DNA from: Phycisphaerae bacterium
GTDB taxonomy: Bacteria > Planctomycetota > Phycisphaerae > Tepidisphaerales > Tepidisphaeraceae
NCBI GenBank assembly: GCA_026004655.1
Contig: BPJO01000001.1
Span: forward strand, 124,001-188,000
Direction: 5' to 3'
Length of the DNA stretch: 64,000 nt
A model generated the notes under the pieces. That model did no database searches and was not told where the DNA came from. It saw only the letters and a list, made by a program, of their open reading frames with translations. Each line of letters opens with the position of its first letter. Position 1 is the first letter of the stretch. Shown piece after piece: positions 37,296 through 46,238 of this stretch. A program made the position numbers and the translations under genes.

Positions 37296-38621
37296 ATGAC
37301 CTCATCACGGCTAATCCTGACCCGAACCAAAACACGACTGTCGATGTTTTTTACACCTCGTCAGCCGATCGGTCATTGGCTGATGGTAATCCTTTTGGTC
37401 AGCGTCATCGGGTGTCAGAACAACAAATCCATAAAACAAAGTACTTCTGCGGTCCGGGACTATTTTGACGGTGATTTTGCCCGCGCGATGCAGAAACTGC
37501 AGAACCTTGCACAAACAACGGATGAAAATTATGTGCTGAACAATCTACGCCTCGGTTCGGTAGCGTTGACGAGTTACGAACTAAATGAGTCGGAGAACGC
37601 GTTTTTGCGGGCTTGGGAAGTCATCAATGCCGGAGGAGTCAATTCCGGGGCACGATCCGTCGCAGCGGTCTGGATCGATGAAAAGCTCAAAATCTGGAAA
37701 GGCGAACCCTACGAACGGGCACTGGCGAGTTTTTACCTGGGTTTGGTGTACTACATTCAGCGGGACTATAACAACGCCCGTGCCGCGTTCGAAAACGCCT
37801 TGTTCAAGCTGCGTGACTACGCCGACCCGGAGAAAAAATCAAACGATTACACGGAACAGGAAAGCACGTTCGTCCTAGCACACTTGATGCTGGGACGAAC
37901 CTACTTGAGACTCGGACGGGACGATCTGGCTCGTGAATCGTTCGAAAAAGCTCGTCAGCTTCAACCGCGACTGGCCAGACTAGCAGAACCTTCGGTCCAT
38001 ACAGATTCCAACGTATTGCTGGTGGTGGATTTCGGATACGGTCCGAAAAAAGTGACCGATTACGACGGAACGATCGTGGGTTTTGCTCCGACACCCGAAT
38101 CGGCCGGTCGGCTTCCGACACCGCGTGTTATAGTCGACGGTCAGGATTATCCGTTGGGTTCACTCGGAGAACCGACGATCGACACACTGGTGATGGCGCT
38201 GGACCGTCGTTGGCAGAGCATCGATACGATCCGAACGGTCAAGACAACCGTCGGAACCGGTCTGATCGCTGCAGGAGCGGGGTACGGCGTTTATAAAGGC
38301 GCAAAAGGAAACTTCGATGTCCAGGATGCCGCGATCGTCGCCGGACTGATTGCGACCGGAGCAATCCTCAAAGCCACCAGCCAAGCCGACACGCGACAAT
38401 GGGAGATGGTCCCTCGGACCGTTTATCTTTTACCTTTGAGACTTCCCCCGGGAAGACACGACATCACGGTCCAGTTTCCGGAAATGAGCCACCTTCAACA
38501 ACAATGGATGGGACTGGTCGCGTCCGACCGGGAAGAGTATACGTATTATATGCGAATGAACCGATGGTGGCCTGGACCTTGGTACTGGCCACCGAAAACT
38601 TTCTCCACTGCCGAACCCTGA
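37296..38621 (+). CDS. TPR-containing lipoprotein (COG3014-like)
   Basis: 441 residues from ATG 37296, with CCGGAGA upstream; TTG 37275 overlapping the preceding stop and ATG 37344 are alternatives. Lipoprotein signal ends in SVIGC. Residues ~55-230 form TPR helices (YFDGDFARAMQKLQNLAQ, ALASFYLGLVYYIQRDYNNA, LAHLMLGRTYLRLGRDDLAR). After that there is a beta-rich segment and a hydrophobic glycine/alanine stretch (TVGTGLIAAGAGYGVYKGAK) that could touch the membrane. COG3014-type proteins often sit beside LpoB-like genes, as here. Presumed periplasmic scaffold. Confidence 0.75.
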   Translation: MTSSRLILTRTKTRLSMFFTPRQPIGHWLMVILLVSVIGCQNNKSIKQSTSAVRDYFDGDFARAMQKLQNLAQTTDENYVLNNLRLGSVALTSYELNESENAFLRAWEVINAGGVNSGARSVAAVWIDEKLKIWKGEPYERALASFYLGLVYYIQRDYNNARAAFENALFKLRDYADPEKKSNDYTEQESTFVLAHLMLGRTYLRLGRDDLARESFEKARQLQPRLARLAEPSVHTDSNVLLVVDFGYGPKKVTDYDGTIVGFAPTPESAGRLPTPRVIVDGQDYPLGSLGEPTIDTLVMALDRRWQSIDTIRTVKTTVGTGLIAAGAGYGVYKGAKGNFDVQDAAIVAGLIATGAILKATSQADTRQWEMVPRTVYLLPLRLPPGRHDITVQFPEMSHLQQQWMGLVASDREEYTYYMRMNRWWPGPWYWPPKTFSTAEP

Positions 38622-38639
38622 TCGGGAGATACTTGAGAA

Positions 38640-39191
38640 ATGTTCAACACGCCTCTGGTGAAAACATTCCTGATAATCGTGATTTCCGGTTTGGTGATAG
38701 CTGCATTTTTCTACCAGGTCTCAGCCCCTCGTTTCGGGGTTCCGGACGAAAGGTTGCGGATTCGCCATCCGTCCGGATTTTCAGCCGTTCAACCCAAAGA
38801 CTGGATCCCCACCGAGATACAACTGTTCGACGGAGATCTGACCCGACAATACCAACTAGGTTTTTTTGAAAACCGATCGGAGGTGATCCCCGCGGAAATC
38901 ATGATCACTCGTCTACCCGGTCCCCCGGCCGATCTCGACCGATCCTTGCCCGTCCGTCAGATCGCGGGTCGTGACACGTACCGGAAATACGAAGAAAAAC
39001 GCAAGTTCACGTTGACGACCCTCTGGTTTGAGGAAGGTGGCATCTGGTACCGGGTGACCCTTCGGGTGCCTTATGGCGCGGTTGATGAGGACCTATATCC
39101 TTATGTCGCTACGATTCGTACCGAACAACCGGCCATCCCATCCCCCACAACTCGTCCGAGTTCGCAACCCGGTCCGACCCCGAGCCCTTGA
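38640..39191 (+). CDS. Membrane-anchored hypothetical protein
   Basis: 183 residues. ATG 38640 has GGGAGAT about 9 bases upstream. One N-terminal helix (TFLIIVISGLVIAAFFYQV), then a soluble beta-rich domain (FSAVQPKDWIPTEI, WFEEGGIWYRVTLRV) that resembles a PsbP/DUF1795-like fold, and a Pro/Ser/Thr tail. Not confidently assigned. It closes the lipoprotein cluster, 18 bp after the TPR gene. Confidence 0.6.
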   Translation: MFNTPLVKTFLIIVISGLVIAAFFYQVSAPRFGVPDERLRIRHPSGFSAVQPKDWIPTEIQLFDGDLTRQYQLGFFENRSEVIPAEIMITRLPGPPADLDRSLPVRQIAGRDTYRKYEEKRKFTLTTLWFEEGGIWYRVTLRVPYGAVDEDLYPYVATIRTEQPAIPSPTTRPSSQPGPTPSP

Positions 39192-39202
39192 ATGATCGAA
39201 AC

Positions 39203-39907
39203 CTATTTCGGTTGACCGTAATAGGCTTTGGCACCGTGTTTCCGGAGATAGTGTTTGTCCAAAAGCACCTGCGGAATGCTCGTAAGTGTCGGATTCAACG
39301 CCAGACTCATCAATGCTATCTGTGCACTGAACTCCAGAACAATGGCATTTTCAACCGCTTTATCGATCGTCGACCCCCAGGCAAAAGGGGCATGCGAAGC
39401 CACCAACACCCCGCTGATATCCCCGGGATTTAATTGTTTCTCGGTAAACGTTTCGACGATTACTTTCCCGGTGTTCAGTTCGTAATCGGTGTTAATCTCG
39501 TCGGGTGTTAATTCGCGGGTGACCGGGATCGTTCCATAGAAGTTGTCGGCATGAGTTGTACCAAAACAAGGAATGGGTTTCAGGGCTTGCGCAAAGGCCG
39601 TGGCGCACGTGCTGTGGGTGTGGACGATTCCCCCGATCGATTCAAACTGCTGACAGAGGTACAAGTGGGTTGGTGTATCGGAAGAAGGTCGACAAGTCCC
39701 CTCAATAACCGATCCGTCCTCCAGTGACAAGATGACGATATCATCAGGTTTCATTTCATCATACGGTACGCCAGACGGTTTGATGGCCATCACGCCTTTG
39801 AACCGATCTACTCCGGATACATTCCCCCAGGTCAATTTGACCAGATCTGCTTCCACGATCGCTAGGTTGGCCTGGTACACCTGTTCTTTCAGTTCCGTGT
39901 ATGACAT
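39203..39907 (-). CDS. araD: L-ribulose-5-phosphate 4-epimerase
   Basis: 234 residues from ATG 39907; a GTG 12 codons upstream is less likely. Converts L-ribulose 5-phosphate to D-xylulose 5-phosphate. Class II aldolase-like zinc enzyme: LTWGNVSGVDR, IKPSGVPYDEM, SSDTPTHLYLCQQF, and the HTHS metal pair in GGIVHTHSTCATAF, with the late His in the final helix. Third gene of araBAD, separated from araA by a terminator-like hairpin. Confidence 0.95.
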   Translation of the reverse strand: MSYTELKEQVYQANLAIVEADLVKLTWGNVSGVDRFKGVMAIKPSGVPYDEMKPDDIVILSLEDGSVIEGTCRPSSDTPTHLYLCQQFESIGGIVHTHSTCATAFAQALKPIPCFGTTHADNFYGTIPVTRELTPDEINTDYELNTGKVIVETFTEKQLNPGDISGVLVASHAPFAWGSTIDKAVENAIVLEFSAQIALMSLALNPTLTSIPQVLLDKHYLRKHGAKAYYGQPK

Positions 39908-39931
39908 AGTCCGGTATTTTGACGTATTCTG

Positions 39932-39969
39932 AAAAAAATGCACACCATTCGCGATTGCAAATGGTGTGC
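39932..39969 (-). terminator. Terminator-like hairpin between araA and araD
   Basis: Reading the minus strand, a perfect 10-bp stem GCACACCATT / AATGGTGTGC with a 10-base loop is followed by ATTTTTTTC. It lies between the araA stop and the araD start, so it should cut araD expression relative to araBA. Confidence 0.8.
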
Positions 39970-39996
39970 CAATCCTAAAACCGATTCAAAACCGGA

Positions 39997-41508
39997 TCAA
40001 ATCCGTCCAAGACCAGGCGCCAAATGGTAATAGATTTCGTTAGTCCTCAAGGTTTGCTGGAAATCAACCAAGTCCGTCCGGTCATCGATACGGACCATTT
40101 CAATCCCCGCCATGTCGGCAAAGTCCTGGATGTGCTGGGTTGTGATCGGATAACTAAAGACCGTGTGATGAGCCCCTCCTGCATAAATCCATGCTGACAA
40201 AGCGGTTTTAAAATCTGGTTTGGTTTCCCAGACCGCTCGAGCGACCGGTAGTTTCGGCAATGGTTTGGGGGGTTTGATGCAAGTCACTTCATTGACCAGC
40301 AACCGAAACCGATTCCCTAGATCGACCAACGAAGCATTGATCGCTTCACCGGGACCTGCATCAAAGACCAGACGAACCGGATCGTCCTTCCCACCGATCC
40401 CGAGGGGGTGGATTTCCATTTTCGGTTTCCCGCTGGCGATCGACGGACAAATCTCCAGCATGTGTGATCCCAGAACCAGAGGACGTTTCGGGTCCATGTG
40501 GTAGGTGTAGTCTTCCATGAAAGACGTTCCCCCTTTCAACCCCTGCGCCATGAACTTACAAGCCCGAAGCAGCGCACAGGTCTTCCAGTCTCCTTCTGCG
40601 CCAAATCCGTATCCTTCCGCCATCAAACGCTGGCATGCCAGACCGGGCAGTTGTTTGAATCCGTGTAAATCTTCGAATGTCGTTGTAAATCCTTTGAAGT
40701 TACCGTCAGACAGAAACCCTCGAATCCCCAGCTCGAGTCGAACCGCATCGCGAAGTGATTCGTGTCGCTTTCCACCCTTTTTCAGTTCCGGAACTGTCGC
40801 GTACTGTTCTTGCAGGGATTGACAGGTCCGATCGACCTCAGCGTCCGAGACCTGCTGACAGAATCGGACCACGTCCCCAATCCCGTACCCGTTCACCTCA
40901 AAACCGAACTTGGTCTCGGCAGCGACTTTATCCCCTTCGGTAACGGCCACATACCGCATGTTATCCCCAATCCGCGCGAATCGCGCGCCCTGCCAATCCG
41001 CCCACGCAGCGGCGGCACGCGACCAGATCCCGATCTGATCTTGGGTTTGCTTCTCCGACCAGTGCCCGACGACCACTTTGCGGTTCATCCGAAGCCGGGT
41101 GTGCATGTGACCGGCCTCCCGATCCCCGTGAGCGGCCTGGTTCAGATTCATGAAATCCATGTCGATCGTGTCCCATGGCAGATCCCGATTGTATTGGGTG
41201 TGCAGATGCAAAACCGGCTTGGTCAACGATCGAAGCCCCAAGATCCACATCTTGGCAGGCGAAAATGTATGATTCCACAAAATAACACCCACGCAAGACG
41301 ACGACGCCGACGCTTCCAGACACAGTTTTCGAACTTCCTCCGGCGTAGTCAGAACTTGCTTGAAGACAATCCGTAACGGAATCCGTTTCGAATCATTCAG
41401 TCCCTTGACCAGCTCGTTCGAATTGATCGCGACCTGTTTTAACGCCTCCGGACCGTACAGGTGCTGAGAACCCGTAAAAAACCACAGCTCCATATTCTCA
41501 AAACTCAT
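39997..41508 (-). CDS. araA: L-arabinose isomerase
   Basis: 503 residues, usual length. Converts L-arabinose to L-ribulose. Recognised by [17 protein letters not shown] at the start, [45 protein letters not shown]-like [18 protein letters not shown], and metal residues in EDYTYHMDP and [19 protein letters not shown] precedes ATG 41508. Follows araB by 37 bp. Confidence 0.97.
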   Translation of the reverse strand: MSFENMELWFFTGSQHLYGPEALKQVAINSNELVKGLNDSKRIPLRIVFKQVLTTPEEVRKLCLEASASSSCVGVILWNHTFSPAKMWILGLRSLTKPVLHLHTQYNRDLPWDTIDMDFMNLNQAAHGDREAGHMHTRLRMNRKVVVGHWSEKQTQDQIGIWSRAAAAWADWQGARFARIGDNMRYVAVTEGDKVAAETKFGFEVNGYGIGDVVRFCQQVSDAEVDRTCQSLQEQYATVPELKKGGKRHESLRDAVRLELGIRGFLSDGNFKGFTTTFEDLHGFKQLPGLACQRLMAEGYGFGAEGDWKTCALLRACKFMAQGLKGGTSFMEDYTYHMDPKRPLVLGSHMLEICPSIASGKPKMEIHPLGIGGKDDPVRLVFDAGPGEAINASLVDLGNRFRLLVNEVTCIKPPKPLPKLPVARAVWETKPDFKTALSAWIYAGGAHHTVFSYPITTQHIQDFADMAGIEMVRIDDRTDLVDFQQTLRTNEIYYHLAPGLGRI

Positions 41509-41545
41509 TTCTGCTCCTGAAAAAGACTTTTTCTGATCGTCGAGG

Positions 41546-43222
41546 TTATTGTTGTCCTAAAACCGTATCACGAATCGTCAGCAGATCCTTCATCACATTG
41601 AACAGATCACTTTGCTTCCCAGCGACACCAAATGCGTCGTGTAGTTGCATGTACAGTTTGAACAGCTTTTCATAAACCGGAACATTTTGTGGGATCGGTT
41701 GATAAATCTTGTCCTGCACACCAGTCATTCGGGAAATAGCCGTGTCAAAATCAGGATGGGCCCCTGCGACCACAGCCGCAGCAATCGCGCTGCCCAGGGC
41801 ACAGGTCTGAAGGGATCGACTGATCGCGATCGGACGATTGAGAACGTCTGCATAAATCTGCATCGCCAGGGGGTTGCGGGCAGAAATCCCACCGCAATTG
41901 ACCACCCGTTCGACCTTGACACCATATTCTTCAAACCGCTCGACGATCGCGCGGGCACCGAACGCGGTAGCTTCGATCAGCGTACGATAAAGCTCCGCCG
42001 GGGTTGTGTGCAGGTTCATCCCGACAAACAACCCACTCAACCGCTGGTCCACCAGGATCGTGCGATTCCCGTTATGCCAATCCAAGGCCAAAACCCCCGA
42101 TTCTCCCGGACGTAATTGACTGGCCTGTTCGGTCAACTGCTGGTGTGACTGATGAGCGGGTTTGATCTGATCCACCAACCAGGCAAACAGATCGCCGACG
42201 GCCGACTGTCCGGCTTCCAGACCGTAGGCGCCGGGAACGACCGACTCGGGGACGATCCCGCAAAGCCCGGGAATATCCGGCAAATCCCGTCCCATTTTGC
42301 TGATCATGATGTCGCAGGTACTGGTACCGATGATTTTGACCAAGGTCCCTTCCGTAATCCCTGCCCCGACCGCACCGAGATGGGCATCGAACGCCCCGAC
42401 CGCTACAGGAATTCCCGCTGAGAGACCGAGTTTCTGAGCCCATTGTTTGGACAACCGACCTGCCGACTGCGACACATTCCCGCACGTATCGGGTAATGAC
42501 TTTCGTATTCGTCCGAGTCGTTTATCCAGGGACGCGACAAAATCCTCAGCCGGGTATCCACCCCAGTCGGGATTGAAAAAGGCTTTGTGACCGGCGGCAC
42601 AAATCCCGCGGATCAGACGCGAAGGATGCTGCGTGCCGCATAAGATCGCCGGGATCCAGTCAGCGATTTCGACCCAGGTGTAAGCCGCCTCGAATACGTC
42701 CGGTGCCACACGGGCACATTTGAGGATTTTGGACCAGAACCACTCAGAAGAATATCGACCGCCACACTTGGCAAGGTATTCTGGGTGCTGTTTCCGAGCG
42801 GCTTCGGTCCACTCACCTGCCTCGGCATGAGAGGTATGATCCTTCCAAAGCCAAGCCATCGCGTGGGGATTGTTCGCAAATCGTTCTTGGACGGTGAGTG
42901 TGTTGCCTTCTGCATCGACGGGCATAGGGGTCGATCCGGTGGTGTCCACTCCCAGACCGATCACCCTCTGGGGGTCGAAACCGGCGTTTTTCTCACGAGC
43001 CAGTGACAAGGCCTTAGTCACCGCCTGTTCGATCACCGTCAGATAATCCAAGGGATGCTGTCTCGCTAGATCAGGGTTAGAGTCATCAAGGATGATCCCT
43101 TTTTCCCCACTCGGATAATCGGCCACCGTCTCGGCCAGCTCGCGTCCGTCGGATACGTCGACGATCAAGGCCCGCATGGAATTGGTCCCGAAATCCAGTC
43201 CGATCGTGTATTGGTTGGTCAT
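41546..43222 (-). CDS. araB: Ribulokinase
   Basis: 558 residues. FGGY-family kinase phosphorylating L-ribulose. N-terminal [53 protein letters not shown] and the C-terminal phosphate site [20 protein letters not shown] and [11 protein letters not shown]. First gene of the operon, with a GAGGCGG ribosome-binding site. Confidence 0.96.
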   Translation of the reverse strand: MTNQYTIGLDFGTNSMRALIVDVSDGRELAETVADYPSGEKGIILDDSNPDLARQHPLDYLTVIEQAVTKALSLAREKNAGFDPQRVIGLGVDTTGSTPMPVDAEGNTLTVQERFANNPHAMAWLWKDHTSHAEAGEWTEAARKQHPEYLAKCGGRYSSEWFWSKILKCARVAPDVFEAAYTWVEIADWIPAILCGTQHPSRLIRGICAAGHKAFFNPDWGGYPAEDFVASLDKRLGRIRKSLPDTCGNVSQSAGRLSKQWAQKLGLSAGIPVAVGAFDAHLGAVGAGITEGTLVKIIGTSTCDIMISKMGRDLPDIPGLCGIVPESVVPGAYGLEAGQSAVGDLFAWLVDQIKPAHQSHQQLTEQASQLRPGESGVLALDWHNGNRTILVDQRLSGLFVGMNLHTTPAELYRTLIEATAFGARAIVERFEEYGVKVERVVNCGGISARNPLAMQIYADVLNRPIAISRSLQTCALGSAIAAAVVAGAHPDFDTAISRMTGVQDKIYQPIPQNVPVYEKLFKLYMQLHDAFGVAGKQSDLFNVMKDLLTIRDTVLGQQ

Positions 43223-43244
43223 GGTTGTTCCGCCTCGTCATGAA

Positions 43245-43273
43245 AGATTCGGTAGACGAATGATTTCTGTCAA
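43245..43273 (-). promoter_or_regulatory. Possible araB promoter
   Basis: On the minus strand TTGACA (43273-43268) is followed after 17 bases by GAATCT, about 23 bases before the araB ATG. The -35 is a perfect match, the -10 poor, as expected for a promoter needing an AraC activator. Confidence 0.4.
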
Positions 43274-43297
43274 GCCGCTTTTGGGTCGGTATTGTTG

Positions 43298-44134
43298 TCA
43301 AATCGGCGGGTTTGACAAACGGAGTTCTGAAGGTCTTCGTCCGGTGATACGACGAAAAGCCGTACTGAAGGCAAACGGGTTATCGTATCCGACGCGTCGG
43401 GCGATGATCTGGATTTTAAGATCGTCCTGAACCAGTAGTTCGGTCGCCCGCTGCATGCGAAGCTGATTCACATATCGGATAGGAGTCACCCCGTGCCATT
43501 TGATACAGAGTCTTCGTAACTGTTCCGTGGAAACGCCCGCAACCTTGGACAGGGTTTGGATGTCCCAAGGTTTGGAAAGGTCGGAAGACACTTCACGCCA
43601 CAACCGAACCAACCGGACATCCAGCGTGGCAGGGGTCAGAAGCTGATGCACGTAGTGTCGCACCAGTTGCATCCAGACGCGATGGGTTGGGGTTTGACGT
43701 TCGGCTTCACATAACAAACCTTCGATCGCCAATCCCAGAGGTTGAACGTCGGCCTCGATTAAAGCCGGTTCTTCCCAGGCTTGGAATGCTTCGGGAATCT
43801 GGTCGGCCCACCAGATCACCCACCCGACCTTCCAGTCACCGTTGGCGTGGTAAGCGTGTAACCGCTCCGGAGGCGTGATGTAGGCATATCCGGGACCACA
43901 ATCCATCCAACGTTCACGGACCCAAACACGCCCGGTTCCGTTCAGTGAAACCAATACCTGTGCCAGGGTCGGTTTTTGACGCACGAACTCGAAACCGGAT
44001 CGTGCTTCGGAGATTCCCACCAGCGCCACTCCCGCTTCGGCGATGACATCCGATCCGGATGCGCCAATCAGTCGTTCTCGGGTCTGTGCCCCGATGATGT
44101 GTTTTTCGCAAAGGTCATTCTCTTTTTTTTGCAT
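43298..44134 (-). CDS. AraC family transcriptional regulator of the arabinose module
   Basis: 278 residues. N-terminal cupin-like ligand-binding half (GTGRVWVRERWMDCGPGYAY, PPERLHAYHANGDWKVGWV). C-terminal DNA-binding half with WDIQTLSKVAGVSTEQLRRL and IQIIARRVGYDNPFAFSTAF, then RRITGRRPSELR. Adjacent to araB and divergent from GH2, so it probably senses arabinose or a related sugar and controls both. The start ATGCAAAAAAAAGAG contains eight As, a possible slippage site. Confidence 0.9.
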   Translation of the reverse strand: MQKKENDLCEKHIIGAQTRERLIGASGSDVIAEAGVALVGISEARSGFEFVRQKPTLAQVLVSLNGTGRVWVRERWMDCGPGYAYITPPERLHAYHANGDWKVGWVIWWADQIPEAFQAWEEPALIEADVQPLGLAIEGLLCEAERQTPTHRVWMQLVRHYVHQLLTPATLDVRLVRLWREVSSDLSKPWDIQTLSKVAGVSTEQLRRLCIKWHGVTPIRYVNQLRMQRATELLVQDDLKIQIIARRVGYDNPFAFSTAFRRITGRRPSELRLSNPPI

Positions 44135-44136
44135 GG

Positions 44137-44151
44137 AAATCTCTGAGATTT
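44137..44151. promoter_or_regulatory. Palindrome AAATCTC-T-GAGATTT
   Basis: A perfect 7-bp inverted repeat with a one-base spacer, two bases upstream of the AraC start and in the 66-bp intergenic region shared with the GH2 gene. Candidate operator; no experimental basis. Confidence 0.35.
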
Positions 44152-44200
44152 TGTGGATTCTATTTTTTTATAGATCATTTGACAAAGCTTTGAGGAACCC

Positions 44201-45985
44201 ATGCCCCCGACACCCCGCAACGAATATCCCCGTCCACAAATGGTTCGTCGAGACTGGTTGTGTCTGAACGGACCTTGGCAGTTTGAAATCGACCCGGGAG
44301 ACAGCGGTCTGGAACGGGGGCTCAAGGATCGTCCTCTGAAAGATCAAATCGTCGTACCTTTCTGTCCCGAATCATCGCTGTCGGGCATCGGGAACGTCGA
44401 TTTTATGAATGCGGTCTGGTACCGTCGTGAGGTAACTATCCCTTCGGAATGGAAAGACCGAGACGTACTCTTGCATTTCCAAGCCTGTGATCAGGATACG
44501 ACCGTCTGGGTCAACGGGATCGAAGTAGTTCGACACCGGGGTGCTTGGACCCCTTTCTCAGCTTCCTTGAAAGGGATCGCGGGTCCTGGGGATACCTGTA
44601 CCATCGTCGTTCGGGCACGAGATCCCGGACGCACCCCCTCTGCCGCGGGTAAACAGTCCGGTCGTTATGAGAATTACAGTTGTTTCTATGTTCGAACGAC
44701 GGGTATCTGGCAGACCGTTTGGATGGAACCGGTCAGTGCCGTTCACTTTTCAAGGCCTCGGATCACTCCGAATGTCGAGTTTTCGAGGTTCGATATCGTT
44801 ACCCCATTGACCGCCCCCGGTGCCTCGGTCGTCGGACATACCGTCCGGGTCCGAGTTCTCAAGGACGCCCGCGTGATCGTACAAGCCGAATCAGCTGTGG
44901 GGACCGACTTTTACCCTGCTTTTTCTCTGACGATTCCCAAAGAACATGTCGTGCTTTGGGAACCGGGTAAGCCGTTTCTTTACGATCTGGAGATGGAACT
45001 GGTCGATGCTTCGGGTTGTGTGGTTGATCGAATTCAGTCGTATTCCGGTCTACGAAGCGTGGCTATCGACGGTAAAAGGGTCTTGATCAATGGTCGAAGT
45101 GTCTTTCAACGACTGGTCTTGGATCAGGGTTATTACCCCGACGGTATTTTAACGGCTCCAACCGATCAAGCATTGGTTGACGACATTCGTCTGTCGATGG
45201 AAGCCGGTTTTAATGGGGCTAGACTTCATCAGAAGGTCTTTGAAGAACGTTTTTTGTATCACGCCGACCGGATGGGGTATCTGTGTTGGGGTGAGTTCGG
45301 AGACTGGGGGATCGACCGAACCGCAGTACCTTCGACGTATGTCGCCCAATGGCTGGAGACGCTTCACCGGGATTATAATCATCCTTGCATCATCGGCTGG
45401 TGCGGTTTAAACGAGACGGCAGAAACGATCACAGACCGAATCAGCGGGCTGGATGATTTGACCCGTGCCTTTTTCCTGGCAGCCAAAGCGATTGATACCA
45501 CCCGACCGGTGTTGGACGCTTCGGGATACTCTCACCGTGTTCTTGAGACTGATATCTACGATTGTCACGACTATGATCAGGATCCGGTAACTTTCAGGGA
45601 AAGACACATCCGAACGGCCGAGAATCAAGTCTTCCAGAATCCCGGTTCGGGAGGAGACAACCCTCAGGTTTGGTCCGTTCCTTACCGTGGACAGCCCTAC
45701 TTCGTGAGTGAGTTTGGTGGGGCTTTGTGGAACCCCGATGCGTCCCCGAACGATGCGTCCTGGGGTTACGGGAATCGCCCCAAAACGATCGAAGAGTTTT
45801 ATGACCGTTTCGAAAAACTGTGCGGCGTGCTTCTGGAGAATCCTGCCCACTTCGGATACTGCTACACGCAACTCACTGACGTTTTTCAAGAAAAAAACGG
45901 GTTGTATCGATTCGACCGAAGTCCTAAGTTCGATGTCAAGCGTCTTCGAAACGCACAAACCCGTCCTGCCGCCATCGAACGATAA
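44201..45985 (+). CDS. Glycoside hydrolase family 2 enzyme
   Basis: 594 residues, no signal peptide. GH2 sugar-binding domain (VWYRREVTIPSEWKDRDVLL, VWVNGIEVVRHRGAWTPF), immunoglobulin-like domain, then TIM barrel with acid/base in GWCGLNETAE and nucleophile in YFVSEFGGALWN. The last part carries YCYTQLTDVFQEKNGLY. Cytoplasmic, so it would cut imported oligosaccharides; beside araBAD, a galactose/arabinose-linked glycan is likely. It might be beta-galactosidase or beta-L-arabinosidase-like; not decidable here. GAGGAA precedes ATG 44201. Confidence 0.9.
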   Translation: MPPTPRNEYPRPQMVRRDWLCLNGPWQFEIDPGDSGLERGLKDRPLKDQIVVPFCPESSLSGIGNVDFMNAVWYRREVTIPSEWKDRDVLLHFQACDQDTTVWVNGIEVVRHRGAWTPFSASLKGIAGPGDTCTIVVRARDPGRTPSAAGKQSGRYENYSCFYVRTTGIWQTVWMEPVSAVHFSRPRITPNVEFSRFDIVTPLTAPGASVVGHTVRVRVLKDARVIVQAESAVGTDFYPAFSLTIPKEHVVLWEPGKPFLYDLEMELVDASGCVVDRIQSYSGLRSVAIDGKRVLINGRSVFQRLVLDQGYYPDGILTAPTDQALVDDIRLSMEAGFNGARLHQKVFEERFLYHADRMGYLCWGEFGDWGIDRTAVPSTYVAQWLETLHRDYNHPCIIGWCGLNETAETITDRISGLDDLTRAFFLAAKAIDTTRPVLDASGYSHRVLETDIYDCHDYDQDPVTFRERHIRTAENQVFQNPGSGGDNPQVWSVPYRGQPYFVSEFGGALWNPDASPNDASWGYGNRPKTIEEFYDRFEKLCGVLLENPAHFGYCYTQLTDVFQEKNGLYRFDRSPKFDVKRLRNAQTRPAAIER

Positions 45986-46238
45986 AAAAACCGGCCCCCG
46001 TCTTAATCATAAACTTTTATTAAAAAAGGACTTATAGACAATTTATAGCGGGTCTGTTTCGGGTCTTTCGCCAGTTCGATCGGCGATGCGACCACCGGCG
46101 ACTGCGTGCTTTGGATTGAGGATTTGCCCCGCGGTGTACTCGAACGTTGCCCACCTCGAACCGACCGACCTTGCAATCCGAACAAAATACGTACAATACA
46201 GTTTTATATTCCATGCCTATGATCGGTTCTCAGGATGA
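45986..46238. other. Intergenic region upstream of uvrA
   Basis: No secure gene. Short minus-strand frames exist (for example from ATG 46214, with CSDC near the start), but none has a good ribosome-binding site or recognisable family. The right end must hold the uvrA promoter. Confidence 0.3.

Noticed and set aside
40762-41376. 204-codon plus-strand frame antisense to araA
   Set aside because: Pro/Arg-rich shadow frame of araA.
44179-44187. TTTGACAAA as a -35 element for the GH2 gene
   Set aside because: It lies under 20 bp from the ATG, too close to place a -10 box and start site.
46032-46214. Possible 60-codon minus-strand gene with CSDC motif
   Set aside because: No clear ribosome-binding site, several competing frames and no known family.
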